DNA of 64,000 bases, from contig NZ_CP007451.1 of NCBI RefSeq assembly GCF_000626635.1, positions 3,578,501-3,642,500 of the forward strand, read 5' to 3'. The DNA is from Draconibacterium orientale (GTDB taxonomy: Bacteria; Bacteroidota; Bacteroidia; Bacteroidales; Prolixibacteraceae). Shown here one piece after another: positions 49,281 to 59,149 of the stretch. The position numbers and the translations under genes are program-made. The notes below the pieces were generated by a model that saw nothing but the letters and a program-made list of their open reading frames with translations, ran no database searches and was not told the origin of the DNA. Position 1 is the first letter of the stretch. The number at the start of each line of letters is the position of its first letter.

Positions 49281-50645
49281 ATGAAGAACATTGACGAATT
49301 ACGCGAAGCCCATGTAGGGCGTTTGATGTTAAAATATTTTATCCCTGCATTTATTGGAGTTTTTGTAAATGCATTGTACAATATTGTTGATCGGATTTTT
49401 ATCGGGCAGGGAGTTGGAGCCGAAGCATTATCAGGTATCTCGGTAATATTTCCCGTAATGCTTATAATGATGGGCTTTGGTATGCTCATTGGTATTGGTT
49501 CCGGGGTTTATGTTTCCATAAATCTGGGGAAAAAGAACATGGAAAGAGCCGAACAAACATTGGGAACCAGTTTTATTCTGATGATTGTGGCTTCGGTGTT
49601 GATTATGGTTGTTGTTTATTTGCTGAAAGAGCCAATTTTACGATCGTTCGGATCAACCGAAGAAACCTTTCAGTATGCTAACGATTACCTCGATATTATT
49701 CTTGGCGGAGTCGCTTTTATGACCATCGGTTTTTCCTTAAACAACATTATTCGCTCTGAAGGAAATGCACGGGTGGCGATGACTTCAATGTTGCTGAGTT
49801 CGTTAACCAATATTATTCTCGATCCCATTTTTATTTTTGGCCTGGATATGGGCGTAAAAGGTGCGGCCTATGCAACAGTAATATCGATGTTTGTTTTAAT
49901 GGTGTGGGTGTTGTTCCATTTTATTAAAAGTAAACGGGCAGTTGTTCGGATGCGGGTAAAGTATTTAAAAATTAACTGGGGAATTACGCTGGAAATTCTG
50001 GCTATTGGTATGGCGCCTTTTTCGATGCAAATTGCCGGAAGTTTTGTACAGGGCTTGTTAAATAAAAAGCTGATTGATTTTGGGGGCGACCTGGCTGTTG
50101 GTGCAATGGGAATTATCAACTCGGTACTTACGCTGGTAATTATGGCTATTGTTGCACTGAATATGGCCTCGCAGCCTATTATTGGTTTTAATTACGGGGC
50201 AAAATCGGTTCAGCGAATAAAAGATACTTTAAAGGTTACCCTTATTGCAGCTACGCTTATTGCTATTGTTTCGTATGCCTTTATCGAGGCTTTTCCCGGT
50301 TATATAATTATGGTTTTTAATAACGATAGCGAAGTGTTGTATAGTATTGCAACCCGAGGATTACGCCTGGTTATTCTGGCCTTGCCGCTTGTTGGATTTC
50401 AGGTGGTGGCTTCCAACTTTTTTCAGGCAATTGGTAAAGCCGGCCTCTCGATGTTTGCCACCGTTTTTCGGCAGATAATCATGTTAATTCCGCTCATATA
50501 CATATTACCGGGTTTCTTCGATATCGATGGAATCTGGATCAGTTATCCTGTTGCCGATACCATGTCGGCACTGGTAGTAGGATTTATATTGTACCGCGAG
50601 TGGAAACGTTTACCGTTAATTGTTCAGAACAGCGATGAAGAATAA
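49281..50645 (+). CDS. MATE-family multidrug/sodium antiporter
   Basis: A 454-residue inner-membrane exporter with 12 hydrophobic helices and two homologous halves (YFIPAFIGVFVNALYNIVDR at the start; IVALNMASQPIIGFNYGAK in the second half). It would export cationic compounds in exchange for sodium or protons. ATG 49281 is preferred to the upstream in-frame ATG at 49242, since family alignment begins at MKNIDELREAHVG and the promoter element lies between them. Its 3' end overlaps the next gene by 11 bp. Confidence 0.9.
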   Translation: MKNIDELREAHVGRLMLKYFIPAFIGVFVNALYNIVDRIFIGQGVGAEALSGISVIFPVMLIMMGFGMLIGIGSGVYVSINLGKKNMERAEQTLGTSFILMIVASVLIMVVVYLLKEPILRSFGSTEETFQYANDYLDIILGGVAFMTIGFSLNNIIRSEGNARVAMTSMLLSSLTNIILDPIFIFGLDMGVKGAAYATVISMFVLMVWVLFHFIKSKRAVVRMRVKYLKINWGITLEILAIGMAPFSMQIAGSFVQGLLNKKLIDFGGDLAVGAMGIINSVLTLVIMAIVALNMASQPIIGFNYGAKSVQRIKDTLKVTLIAATLIAIVSYAFIEAFPGYIIMVFNNDSEVLYSIATRGLRLVILALPLVGFQVVASNFFQAIGKAGLSMFATVFRQIIMLIPLIYILPGFFDIDGIWISYPVADTMSALVVGFILYREWKRLPLIVQNSDEE

Positions 50646-51045
50646 AGCTAGATTAATCCTGTTGTTAAGCATTTTGGGGATTACTTTCTATTGCCTTTTT
50701 GTTCAGCCTGAGCTATTGGGTGTTCGTATTTCAAAATCACTGAATTTTCCTTTGGGGAGCTTAATTTCCTGGTTGGGTATCGTTGCCTATACTCTTCTTC
50801 TTCATTTGTTTATAAAACTTCCTACAAAATCGATATTATTAAAAGTTGATAAAGTACTCAGGTATTTTCATATAGGCATGGCACTGTTTTGGTTGCCCAT
50901 GTCGTACTTTATTTCCGGTAATCTTGCCTTTGCTTTTCAGAACAAACCAATTGCCTTTATAATCTGGATTGGCTATACCTTAGTTATTCTTTTTTTTCCG
51001 TTAATTTTACTTGTACTCAAACTTTTCAATAGGGCTGAAAAGTAA
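50635..51045 (+). CDS. Small membrane protein downstream of the MATE gene
   Basis: A 136-residue protein with four hydrophobic helices (ARLILLLSILGITFYCLFV; LGSLISWLGIVAYTLLLHLF; FHIGMALFWLPMSYFI; PIAFIIWIGYTLVILFFPL). ATG 50635 overlaps the last codons of the MATE gene, implying translational coupling. No family recognised. Confidence 0.65.
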   Translation: MKNKARLILLLSILGITFYCLFVQPELLGVRISKSLNFPLGSLISWLGIVAYTLLLHLFIKLPTKSILLKVDKVLRYFHIGMALFWLPMSYFISGNLAFAFQNKPIAFIIWIGYTLVILFFPLILLVLKLFNRAEK

Positions 51046-51157
51046 ATATCCAAGAATAATTTTTTGTGAAATTATGTGCCTAACGATGACATTAATCAAT
51101 AGAATAGGTGTAAAATATAATTACATTTGTTCATAATAACTCAAAAAACTACTTATC

Positions 51158-51604
51158 ATGGCAATTTCAACGATAAAGGTAAGCGGAGAAATGGGCCGCA
51201 GCTTTGCAACTAAAATTAATTGTTCGCATCCGTTTGTAATCGACCAGCCTAAAATGGCCGGTGGAAACGATGAAGGACCCAATCCGCTGGAAGTGTTTTT
51301 GTGCTCGTTACCGGCTTGTATTTGTGCAGTCGGACGAATAATTGCGCAGCAACAACGGATTAAACTCAACGGTATTAGCGTAACTGCCGAGGGAGATATT
51401 GATAAAGACTTCCTGCTTGGAAAAACAACCGAAGGCCGTGCCGGGTTTACCGAGATCAGAAGCTACGTAAAAATCGATGCGGATATGACTACCGAAGAAA
51501 AGCAAGGTTTTTTAAACGAAATCGCAGAGCGTTGTCCGATAGCTGATAATATTGCAAAAAGTTCAGTGATTAAACCGGTTGTAGTAGAAGACGCAACTGT
51601 TTAA
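51158..51604 (+). CDS. OsmC-family protein
   Basis: A 148-residue OsmC/Ohr-type protein. The two redox cysteines are in LPACICAVGR (~residues 49-53) and ERCPIADNI (~126), and DEGPNPLEVFLCSLPAC is the usual motif. Such proteins reduce organic hydroperoxides or carry related thiol chemistry. Monocistronic, ending at a strong terminator shared with uvrA. Confidence 0.85.
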   Translation: MAISTIKVSGEMGRSFATKINCSHPFVIDQPKMAGGNDEGPNPLEVFLCSLPACICAVGRIIAQQQRIKLNGISVTAEGDIDKDFLLGKTTEGRAGFTEIRSYVKIDADMTTEEKQGFLNEIAERCPIADNIAKSSVIKPVVVEDATV

Positions 51605-51624
51605 ATAGTGAGATTTTAATGGTA

Positions 51625-51654
51625 AAAAGCCGCCTGTTGAGGCGGCTTTTTTTT
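51625..51654. terminator. Bidirectional terminator between OsmC and uvrA
   Basis: AAAAGCCGCC (51625-51634), loop TGTTGA, GGCGGCTTTT (51641-51650) and T to 51654. The uvrA stop (51653-51655) falls within the T tract. Confidence 0.85.
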
Positions 51655-54451
51655 ATAGTTTTTCTTTTAAAGCTTCTCCGGTAAACGAATTCTTCTCCTT
51701 GATCAAATCTTCGGGAGTACCTTCAAAAACAAGATTTCCACCTTTATCTCCACCTTCCGGACCAAGATCAATAATCCAGTCGGCGCATTTTATAACATCC
51801 ATGTTGTGCTCGATAATCAGTATGGAGTGGCCACGCGAAATCAGCGCATTAAACGAATCAAGCAATTTGCGGATATCGTGAAAATGTAGCCCGGTTGTTG
51901 GCTCATCGAAAATAAACAGCGTTGGCGAATCTTTTTCCTTTGCCAGAAACGAGGCCAGTTTTACACGCTGGCTTTCTCCGCCCGATAAGGTACTTGAAGC
52001 CTGCCCCAGTTTTATGTAGCCCAAACCTACATCCTGCAACGGTTGCAGACGTTTGGTAATTTTCTTCTCGGTTGAACTTTTACCTTGTTTAAACAGCTCG
52101 ATAGCTGCGTTTACCGTCAGGTTCAGAATGTCGTCAACATTCAGGTCTTTGTATTTTACATCTAAAATATCTTCCTTAAAACGTTTTCCGCCACAACTTT
52201 CGCAAAGCAGGTAAACATCGGCCAAAAACTGCATCTCCACTTTAATGGTTCCTTCGCCCTGGCATTCGTCGCAACGGCCCCCGTCAACATTAAACGAGAA
52301 GTGTGATGGTTTTAAACCCTGTATTTTTGCCGCCTGCTGCTCCGACAGTAATTTTCGTATTTCGTCGTAAGCTTTCAGGTAAGTTACCGGGTTGGAGCGC
52401 GATGATTTTCCAATCGGATTTTGATCGATGAATTCAATCGCATTAATCATTTTATAATCTCCCAGCACCGCATCATGATGGCCGGTTTTTTCACCATATC
52501 CGCCCAAAATTTTAGTAAGGGCAGGTGTGAGGATCTTTGAAATAAGCGATGACTTTCCTGATCCGCTGACTCCGGTAATTACCGTTAAAGTGTTAAGCGG
52601 AAACTTGACCGTTACATTTTTAAGGTTATTCTCGCGTGCGCCAACAACTTGAATAGCATTGGTCCATTTTCTGCGTCGTGTAGGAACCGGAATATTTTCA
52701 ACGCCGGTAAGGTATTTTGTGGTAAGACTTTGCGGATTCTTAACCAGCTCGTTGTGTGTTCCCTGGAAAACAACTTCACCACCGTGTTGACCCGCCATAG
52801 GGCCAATATCGATTACCTCGTCAGCTGCACGAATTATTTCTTCGTCGTGCTCAACAACCAGTACTGTGTTTCCAATTTTTTGCAGGCGCCGTAGTACTTT
52901 AATCAGTTTTTCGGTATCGCGCGAATGCAGGCCGATACTTGGTTCATCCAGAATATACAGCGAACCCACCAGACTACTTCCGAGCGAGGTGGCCAGGTTA
53001 ATCCGCTGCGATTCGCCGCCCGATAAGGTTGACGACAAGCGGTTAAGAGTAAGATAGCCTAAACCCACATCGTCTAAAAATTCCAGACGGTTATTTATCT
53101 CGATAAGGATACGTTTGGCCACTTGTTTTTCATGATCGCTCAAATCCATATTCAGGAAAAACTTCTTCAGTTCGGAAACAGGCATTAAAACCAGTTCCTG
53201 AAGCGATTTGCCGGCGACTTTAACATAGCCGGCTTCTTTTTTCAAACGGCTTCCTTTACACTCGGGGCATACTGTTTTTCCGCGGTAACGCGATAACATC
53301 ACCCGGTATTGTATTTTGTAACTGCCTTCTTCAAGGTGTTTGAAGAACTGATTTAAGCCATCGAAATATTGATTCCCGGTCCAAATCAGGAACTTTTGTT
53401 CTTCGCTTAGCTCATAAAATGGCTTGTGAATCGGGAAATTAAATTTCTCAGCTGAATAGATCAATTCGTTTTTCCATTGGCTCATTTTTTCGCCTTTCCA
53501 GCAGGCAATGGCATCCTGGTATATCGATAGCGACTTATTCGGAATTACAAGGTCCTCGTCGATGCCAATTACCTTTCCGTAGCCTTCGCAAGTAGGGCAG
53601 GCGCCAACCGGATTATTAAAACTGAACATATGAACCGTTGGCTCTTCAAATTCAATTCCATCGGCTTCAAAGTGGTTCGAAAAGCTTTTTGATTCCGTTC
53701 CTTCTTTTTTATAAATTTTCACCAAACATTCGCCATGTCCTTCGTAAAATGCCGTTTGAACCGAATCGGCCAATCGGCTTTGTGTATCTTCGTCGTGTTT
53801 AACGGCGGCACGGTCGATAACCAGGTTGCAGCTTCCATCGCAAAAATCATCACTTTCCGCTTTTACCAGCTCGGCAATACGTTTTATTTCGTCGTTCGTC
53901 TCAATACGCGAAAATCCCTGTTGCATCAGCAGTTCCACTTCCTGCAGAATAGTCCGTCCATTTTTAGCTTTCAACGGTGCAACAATAATCAGGCGGGTTC
54001 CTTCGTCAAAACTGTTAATGTAATCCACCACATCGGTTACACTGTTGCGCGAAACGACCTGCCCCGATACCGGAGAAATGGTTTTTCCGATGCGCGCGTA
54101 AAGCAATTTCAGGTAATCGTAAATTTCGGTTGATGTACCTACTGTGGAGCGCGGATTTCGCGTGTTTACTTTTTGTTCGATGGCAATGGCCGGCGGAATT
54201 CCGTTTATAAAGTCAACTTCGGGTTTGTTTATTCGCCCCAAAAACTGACGCGCATACGACGACAAACTTTCTACATAGCGGCGTTGGCCTTCGGCAAAAA
54301 GCGTATCGAAAGCCAGCGATGACTTCCCGGAACCCGAAACCCCGGTTACCACAATAAATTTATTTCGGGGAATTTTTAAGCTTATATTTTTTAGATTATG
54401 AACCCTCGCGTTCTGAATCTCAATGTATTTAGCGTTTTTGCTATTTGACAT
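51653..54451 (-). CDS. uvrA: Excinuclease ABC subunit A
   Basis: A 932-residue DNA damage-recognition ATPase of nucleotide excision repair, normal length. Two ABC modules have Walker A motifs [16 protein letters not shown] (~residues 35-50) and [15 protein letters not shown] (~630), signature [14 protein letters not shown] and [14 protein letters not shown], and zinc-module Cys pairs ([30 protein letters not shown]). It loads UvrB at lesions. Monocistronic. Confidence 0.97.
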   Translation of the reverse strand: MSNSKNAKYIEIQNARVHNLKNISLKIPRNKFIVVTGVSGSGKSSLAFDTLFAEGQRRYVESLSSYARQFLGRINKPEVDFINGIPPAIAIEQKVNTRNPRSTVGTSTEIYDYLKLLYARIGKTISPVSGQVVSRNSVTDVVDYINSFDEGTRLIIVAPLKAKNGRTILQEVELLMQQGFSRIETNDEIKRIAELVKAESDDFCDGSCNLVIDRAAVKHDEDTQSRLADSVQTAFYEGHGECLVKIYKKEGTESKSFSNHFEADGIEFEEPTVHMFSFNNPVGACPTCEGYGKVIGIDEDLVIPNKSLSIYQDAIACWKGEKMSQWKNELIYSAEKFNFPIHKPFYELSEEQKFLIWTGNQYFDGLNQFFKHLEEGSYKIQYRVMLSRYRGKTVCPECKGSRLKKEAGYVKVAGKSLQELVLMPVSELKKFFLNMDLSDHEKQVAKRILIEINNRLEFLDDVGLGYLTLNRLSSTLSGGESQRINLATSLGSSLVGSLYILDEPSIGLHSRDTEKLIKVLRRLQKIGNTVLVVEHDEEIIRAADEVIDIGPMAGQHGGEVVFQGTHNELVKNPQSLTTKYLTGVENIPVPTRRRKWTNAIQVVGARENNLKNVTVKFPLNTLTVITGVSGSGKSSLISKILTPALTKILGGYGEKTGHHDAVLGDYKMINAIEFIDQNPIGKSSRSNPVTYLKAYDEIRKLLSEQQAAKIQGLKPSHFSFNVDGGRCDECQGEGTIKVEMQFLADVYLLCESCGGKRFKEDILDVKYKDLNVDDILNLTVNAAIELFKQGKSSTEKKITKRLQPLQDVGLGYIKLGQASSTLSGGESQRVKLASFLAKEKDSPTLFIFDEPTTGLHFHDIRKLLDSFNALISRGHSILIIEHNMDVIKCADWIIDLGPEGGDKGGNLVFEGTPEDLIKEKNSFTGEALKEKL

Positions 54452-54561
54452 ATTATTTTTGTAAAATTCGATAAAATGTTAGAAAAACTTGCTATTGTCG
54501 GTAAAATGTTTCATTTTTGAACGATACAAAATTAGAATAATAGTTTTACTACACTAAAAAA

Positions 54562-54592
54562 TTGAACGCCTATAGATAAACTTTACTTTTTG
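54562..54592 (+). promoter_or_regulatory. Promoter of the ECF sigma gene
   Basis: TTG (54562-54564), 19-base spacer, TACTTTTTG (54584-54592). Predicted start ~54598, about 16 bases before the ATG; AGAAGG lies just upstream of it. Confidence 0.5.
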
Positions 54593-54613
54593 TTTACACA
54601 TAAATAGAAGGTA

Positions 54614-55207
54614 ATGTTCAGACTCGACAAACTGAACGATAATGAACTCGTTCAACGATTTATTCAAGGCGATCATGAATCACTTGAGGTTTTAATAGTT
54701 CGACATAAAAGCAGGGTATATTCGTATATTCTGTTGATTGTCAAGAATCAGGATCTTGCAGAAGATATCTTTCAGGATACTTTTATCAAAGTCATACGCT
54801 CGCTAAAACGAGGTAAGTATGTCGAAAACGGTAAATTTGTTTCCTGGGTGCTTCGGATAGCGCATAATCTGATTATCGACCATTTCAGGAAGGAAAAACT
54901 GCAGGGGACGGTTTCCAACGACAGCTCGGATGTTGACATCTTCAACTCACAAAAGTTTTCGGAACAAACCATTGAGGACCAAATGGTTTATTCGCAAATT
55001 CTGCATGAAGTAAAGCACCTGGTAAAAGAGTTGCCCGAAGATCAGCAGCAGGTAATTTATATGCGGCACTATATGGGGCTTAGTTTTAAGGAAATAGCCG
55101 AACAAACCGAGGTAAGCATTAATACTGCCTTGGGGCGGATGCGTTATGCATTAATCAACCTGCGAAAACTGGTGGATGAAAAGAAATTGAACCTCTCTGC
55201 TTTTTAA
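54614..55207 (+). CDS. ECF-type RNA polymerase sigma factor
   Basis: A 197-residue sigma-70 family factor with region 2 (~25-90: QDLAEDIFQDTFIKVIRSL ... WVLRIAHNLIIDHFRKEK) and region 4 (~130-185: LPEDQQQVIYMRHYMGLSFK; VSINTALGRMRYALINLRK). No anti-sigma with a membrane helix is adjacent; instead a small ORF follows. Its regulon cannot be read from this window. Confidence 0.93.
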   Translation: MFRLDKLNDNELVQRFIQGDHESLEVLIVRHKSRVYSYILLIVKNQDLAEDIFQDTFIKVIRSLKRGKYVENGKFVSWVLRIAHNLIIDHFRKEKLQGTVSNDSSDVDIFNSQKFSEQTIEDQMVYSQILHEVKHLVKELPEDQQQVIYMRHYMGLSFKEIAEQTEVSINTALGRMRYALINLRKLVDEKKLNLSAF

Positions 55208-55252
55208 CTATTGTTAACACAATATAAGGTAGCTACCGGCGTTTTAACAGAA

Positions 55253-55450
55253 ATGATAAAAATGCCTATGATAAATTATTCTACCTTATTTTTTTGTGTA
55301 AACAACATTCAGCGTAAAGCTGAAAAACAATCAGCAGAGATGGACTATGAGCCATCAGAACGGTCGGTGCAGAATATCCTCGATTTCGCCCGTTGCTACG
55401 AAACAGTAGAGACAGAAGAGGCAGGATATGTAGAAATGATTTTAAATTAG
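55253..55450 (+). CDS. Small protein linked to the sigma gene
   Basis: A 65-residue soluble protein (possible starts at 55253, 55262 or 55268). The C-terminal half has SVQNILDFARCYETVETE, a motif I associate with small proteins encoded behind sigma factors in Bacteroidota, function unknown. It follows the sigma gene by 45 bp and ends just before a perfect terminator, so both probably share a transcript. Confidence 0.6.
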   Translation: MIKMPMINYSTLFFCVNNIQRKAEKQSAEMDYEPSERSVQNILDFARCYETVETEEAGYVEMILN

Positions 55451-55478
55451 ATCAGGAAAAAGTATTCGGTTGTGAAAA

Positions 55479-55514
55479 AAAATCCTTCGGCTAATTAGCC
55501 GAAGGATTTTTTTT
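55479..55514. terminator. Bidirectional terminator between the sigma unit and nhaA
   Basis: A perfect 32-bp palindrome with AAAATCCTTCGGCTAA in one arm (55479-55510) and T/A tracts on both sides. It overlaps the nhaA stop codon. Confidence 0.85.
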
Positions 55515-56804
55515 GCCTGCTGAAAATCGCAGCAGCAAATAGCCTAATAATCCCGCCACAAATGATCCGATTAAAATTCCGATTTTAGCTGAATCGATAA
55601 GAGTATCATCGGTAAATGCCAGGTTATTAATAAATAACGACATGGTAAAACCGAGTCCACCCAAAAAGGATACGCCGGCCAAACTCTTGAAATTTACATT
55701 TTTAGGTAGTTCAGAAAGTTTGAATTTTATGGCCAGGAACGAAACTAAAAATATTCCCACAAATTTTCCAATTATCAGGCTTAGCCCAATGTTTGTTGCC
55801 AAAGTGGTGTTGGTATCGCCCGAAAAGCTAAAAACTACTCCGGCATTTGCAAAAGCAAATAATGGAAGTATTATAAAAGCTACCCATCCGTGCAAATGGT
55901 GTTCAAGAAATTGAAGTGGAGAAGCTGTTTTTTCGGTAAGCTCTTCCATTTCGTCAATAGCATCTAACTGCTTGTGGCTCAGAATGGTTTTGTCCTTATT
56001 GTCCTTTTGGCATTCTTCCAAGAATCCGTCAAGGATTTCTTTTCCTTTGTCGTAAAAAGTAGTGGTTTTAATATTTCGCTGAATTGGAATGGTAAGCGCC
56101 AGTAAAACTCCGGCAATTGTTGCATGAATACCCGATTTCAGGAACAGAACCCAAACTACAATACCGGCAATAAAGAAGAAATATTTGGAATAAAGTTTAA
56201 AACGTGATAGAATCGCAAGAAGGGCAACGATGGCTAACCCAATTAAAATGTTATACCAGATTAATTGCGAGCTATAAAAGAAGGCAATCACTAATACGGC
56301 GCCCAAATCGTCGATAATTGCAAAAGCCATTAAAAAAACTTTTAAGCCCACCGGAACGCGCTTGCCCAGCAAGGTTAAAATACCCAACGAAAATGCAATA
56401 TCGGTAGCCATGGGAATTCCCCATCCTTCCATTCCTGGCTTTCCTTGATTTAAGGCTACAAAAAGCATTGCCGGGAAAACCATCCCTCCAATGGCCGCAA
56501 CAATAGGCAGCGAAGCTTTTTTCAGATCGCTTAATTCTCCTATTAAAACTTCGCGTTTTATTTCCAAACCAATAAGAAAAAAGAAAATGGCCATTAAACC
56601 ATCATTTATCCATTTTAATACGGGTTTTGAAAGCTCAAATCCGGGCAGGCTAATAGTTATATAATTTTTCCAGAAGCCCAAAAATGGTTCACTTAAGCCT
56701 GAGTTTGCAAGAATTAAAGCCGCAATAGAAGCCGAAAATAAAACGATACTGCTTGAGGTCTCAAGCCTAATAAAACGGTTTATAGGATCTTTTATGAAAT
56801 TCAT
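55491..56804 (-). CDS. nhaA: Sodium/proton antiporter NhaA
   Basis: A 437-residue inner-membrane antiporter. The paired ion-binding aspartates are in AFAIIDDLGAVLVIAFF (~residues 155-170), and GWGIPMATDIAFSLGIL precedes them. It exports sodium in exchange for protons, important for pH and salt homeostasis in saline habitats. A charged loop of about 45 residues (~255-300) is longer than in E. coli NhaA (388 residues). Monocistronic. Confidence 0.95.
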   Translation of the reverse strand: MNFIKDPINRFIRLETSSSIVLFSASIAALILANSGLSEPFLGFWKNYITISLPGFELSKPVLKWINDGLMAIFFFLIGLEIKREVLIGELSDLKKASLPIVAAIGGMVFPAMLFVALNQGKPGMEGWGIPMATDIAFSLGILTLLGKRVPVGLKVFLMAFAIIDDLGAVLVIAFFYSSQLIWYNILIGLAIVALLAILSRFKLYSKYFFFIAGIVVWVLFLKSGIHATIAGVLLALTIPIQRNIKTTTFYDKGKEILDGFLEECQKDNKDKTILSHKQLDAIDEMEELTEKTASPLQFLEHHLHGWVAFIILPLFAFANAGVVFSFSGDTNTTLATNIGLSLIIGKFVGIFLVSFLAIKFKLSELPKNVNFKSLAGVSFLGGLGFTMSLFINNLAFTDDTLIDSAKIGILIGSFVAGLLGYLLLRFSAGKKNPSAN

Positions 56805-57184
56805 TCTTATAATTTTTTAGTGGAACGTAAAACCCATTTGTTTGTTTAGTGCCTATTGATAAATTTAACTATTAAATTTTAAGATGGCGGCAAAATAAGA
56901 AAAAGTCATGTTTCCATTGTTTTTTAGCCTGAACTATTCATAAATTATTAATAATCCAAACCGGGGGCAATTTCCCACCAACGTTATAGCTTGTCCGGCA
57001 CCGAAAGGTATGTTGAATAGCTGTAATAACAGCTGAATTTTAATAACTGCCTGAAATGGGAATAATTCAAAAAATATTCGGGCTGTTGAGATTAATTTCC
57101 TGGCTTTACAAATAATGACATCATTTCATATTATGAGCAACATTAAACTTTTTCAATAATATGATTTAAAACACAAATATATGC
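56805..57184. other. Intergenic region upstream of the SPFH operon
   Basis: AT-rich, no credible ORF. A small hairpin AGCTGT-AATA-ACAGCT lies at 57019-57034. The nhaA promoter was not identified. Confidence 0.35.
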
Positions 57185-57215
57185 TTGACAGTTAAAATTA
57201 ATTGTAATACTTTAG
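57185..57215 (+). promoter_or_regulatory. Promoter of the SPFH operon
   Basis: TTG (57185-57187), 20-base spacer, TACTTTAG (57208-57215; one mismatch to TAnnTTTG). Predicted start ~57221, within the tandem repeat described next. Confidence 0.55.
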
Positions 57216-57217
57216 TG

Positions 57218-57239
57218 ATATCAAAATAATATCAAAATA
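57218..57239 (+). promoter_or_regulatory. Tandem 11-bp repeat at the SPFH start site (operator candidate)
   Basis: ATATCAAAATA occurs twice head to tail (57218-57228, 57229-57239), directly downstream of the -7 element and covering the expected start point. Ribbon-helix-helix repressors such as MetJ and Arc bind short tandem sites of this size, and such a protein is encoded in the operon. Assignment is inference. Confidence 0.45.
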
Positions 57240-57255
57240 CTAAATAGTTAATATT

Positions 57256-58104
57256 ATGGAAAAACAACATTCAGCTTTATCAGGCTACATGTTCCTGGTT
57301 CTGGAACTTATTTTACTGGGAGTTATTATTTTTGGTATTATGCGCGGAATGATCGTTCCGGCAATTCTGCTAATTCCGGTATTTATTCTTGTTGCCATTG
57401 GTTTTACCGTGGTCGATCCCAACCAAAGCTGCGTTATGGTTTTGTTTGGTGCGTACAAAGGCACGATTAAAACCAACGGATTTTATTGGGTGAATCCTTT
57501 TTATGTTCGCAAGAAGATTTCGCTTCGTGCCCGAAATTTCGACAGCGAACCGATTAAAGTGAACGATAAACTGGGTAACCCGATAATGATTGGTTTGGTA
57601 CTGGTTTGGAAGGTAGAGGAAACCTACCGGGCCGCCTTTGGAGTAGATGAGTTTGAACATTTTGTTGTGGTACAAAGCGAGGCAGCCCTGCGAAAACTGG
57701 CTGGTATGTATCCGTACGATAACATCGAGGATGAAAATGCAAAAGTAACGCTGCGCGACGGTACCGAGGAAGTGAACGAAAGACTCGAAGCGGAAATTAT
57801 TGAGCGCTTGGAAATCGCTGGTATTCATGTTATTGAGGCACGAATCAACCACATTGCCTATGCGCAGGAAATTGCCCAGGCCATGTTGAAGCGTCAGCAG
57901 GCTACCGCTATTGTGGCAGCCCGTTACAAAATTGTTGAAGGTGCGGTTAGCATGGTGGAAATGGCTCTTGACCAGCTTAGCGAAAAAAGTATTGTTGAGC
58001 TTGACGAAGATAAAAAAGCAACAATGGTAAGTAACTTAATGGTTGTATTGTGTGGCGATAAAGATGCAACGCCTGTGGTGAATACCGGATCACTTTATCA
58101 GTAA
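57256..58104 (+). CDS. SPFH / band-7 domain membrane protein
   Basis: A 282-residue stomatin/prohibitin-type protein. Two adjacent hydrophobic segments near the N terminus ([19 protein letters not shown] and [19 protein letters not shown]) anchor it, then the SPFH domain (~55-240) begins [20 protein letters not shown]. The C-terminal helix ([20 protein letters not shown]) is typical. Such proteins form large rings in membranes, often tied to membrane stress or protease control. First gene of a six-gene unit with promoter, operator-like repeat and terminator. Confidence 0.9.
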   Translation: MEKQHSALSGYMFLVLELILLGVIIFGIMRGMIVPAILLIPVFILVAIGFTVVDPNQSCVMVLFGAYKGTIKTNGFYWVNPFYVRKKISLRARNFDSEPIKVNDKLGNPIMIGLVLVWKVEETYRAAFGVDEFEHFVVVQSEAALRKLAGMYPYDNIEDENAKVTLRDGTEEVNERLEAEIIERLEIAGIHVIEARINHIAYAQEIAQAMLKRQQATAIVAARYKIVEGAVSMVEMALDQLSEKSIVELDEDKKATMVSNLMVVLCGDKDATPVVNTGSLYQ

Positions 58105-58109
58105 ACACC

Positions 58110-58634
58110 ATGAAAAAGCTTCTTTTTAAAGAAGAGCAGGAGTTTGACAAAAGATGGCTGTGGCTGTTGATGCTGGTTGCCGTTTTCGCTGTCGCTATTC
58201 CATTCTTCCGGGGAATTTATTTCCTGACGGCTGAAAATCCGCCCGGCGATAATCTGATGACTACGGGAGGACTGATAGTAACAGGAGTAACGGTTTTGGT
58301 ATTGGTAGTTATTTTTGCCCTTATGTTTCGGGCAAAACTTAAAACAAAAATTACTGAGGATAAGCTATACATTTGCTTTCCTCCACTGGTTTGGAAATTG
58401 AAAGCGTTCGATCCGTCGGAAATTGAAAAGTATGAGATACGGCGATACCACCCCAATAGAGAATATGGAGGCCGCGGCATAAAACGTCGTTTACGAAAAG
58501 GCACTGCATGGACCGTTACGGGGCGAATCGGGTTGCAGCTGTATATGAAGAATGGAAAACGGTTCCTGATTGGAACACAAAAACAACAAGCCCTGGAGCA
58601 TGCCATGCACAAATTGATGGAAAAGGAGGATTAG
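58110..58634 (+). CDS. Two-helix membrane protein in the SPFH operon
   Basis: A 174-residue protein with two N-terminal hydrophobic helices (WLWLLMLVAVFAVAIPFF; LMTTGGLIVTGVTVLVLV) and a soluble domain with Arg-rich RRYHPNREYGGRGIKRRL, resembling a PH-like/bPH module. It begins 5 bp after the SPFH gene. Function unknown. Confidence 0.65.
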   Translation: MKKLLFKEEQEFDKRWLWLLMLVAVFAVAIPFFRGIYFLTAENPPGDNLMTTGGLIVTGVTVLVLVVIFALMFRAKLKTKITEDKLYICFPPLVWKLKAFDPSEIEKYEIRRYHPNREYGGRGIKRRLRKGTAWTVTGRIGLQLYMKNGKRFLIGTQKQQALEHAMHKLMEKED

Positions 58635-58635
58635 A

Positions 58636-58809
58636 ATGGCGAAGAAAAAATCGTTTGTATTGCGCGTTAGCCCGGAAATGATGGAGGCTGTTGAAAAATG
58701 GGCTGCCGATGATTTCAGAAGTATAAACGGGCAAATTGAATGGATAATACATAAGGCTTTAAAGGATGCAAGACGACTAAAAAAAGGTTCAGACGATGGG
58801 ACGGTATGA
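58636..58809 (+). CDS. Arc-like ribbon-helix-helix DNA-binding protein (57 aa)
   Basis: Translation gives MAKKKSFVLRVSPEMMEAVE followed by KWAADDFRSINGQIEWIIHK and a lysine-rich tail. The strand (KSFVLRV) then two helices with an RSINGQIEWII second helix fit an Arc-like RHH fold. A strong Shine-Dalgarno, AAGGAGG, lies at 58622-58629 inside the end of the previous gene, unusual in this organism. ATG 58636 is two bases after the previous stop. It may autoregulate the operon through the tandem 11-bp site. Confidence 0.8.
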   Translation: MAKKKSFVLRVSPEMMEAVEKWAADDFRSINGQIEWIIHKALKDARRLKKGSDDGTV

Positions 58810-58939
58810 TTATCTAAAAACGAAGAAAGAAATAAAGAAGACTAAACTGAAAATGGTACGCGAAATAGTAACCGTAATTCTTATTGCATTAATCATCAGT
58901 GGTTTTATTCTTCAGGTAGTTATACAGGTAAAGAAATAA
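58796..58939 (+). CDS. Small membrane protein 1 of the tandem pair (47 aa)
   Basis: MGRYDYLKTKKEIKKTKLKM followed by a single hydrophobic helix (VTVILIALIISGFILQVVIQ) and KK. The start overlaps the RHH gene by 14 bp. It is a paralogue of the next ORF (same length, MG[RK]YDYLK opening, basic stretch, C-terminal helix). Likely inserted with the basic N terminus inside. Confidence 0.7.
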   Translation: MGRYDYLKTKKEIKKTKLKMVREIVTVILIALIISGFILQVVIQVKK

Positions 58940-58969
58940 TATTTCGGAAAGTGATTAAAACAACGAAAA

Positions 58970-59113
58970 ATGGGTAAATATGATTATTTGAAAAAAGAGA
59001 ATAAGAAAAGGCGCAGGCCCCAATTAACCTCAACTCAAAAACGGTTTATAATGGTACTTGTTATTGCAATTGTACTTTTTTCGATTCAGTTAGTAATTTA
59101 TTTGATAAGCTAG
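58970..59113 (+). CDS. Small membrane protein 2 of the tandem pair (47 aa)
   Basis: MGKYDYLKKENKKRRRPQLT, then a hydrophobic helix (MVLVIAIVLFSIQLVIYLIS) to the end. Same length and plan as the preceding 47-aa protein with diverged middle and helix, which indicates an old duplication kept under selection. Lies 30 bp after its sister. Confidence 0.7.
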   Translation: MGKYDYLKKENKKRRRPQLTSTQKRFIMVLVIAIVLFSIQLVIYLIS

Positions 59114-59149
59114 TACTGATAAGCTGAAAACAATAAAAAACCGAAAACA

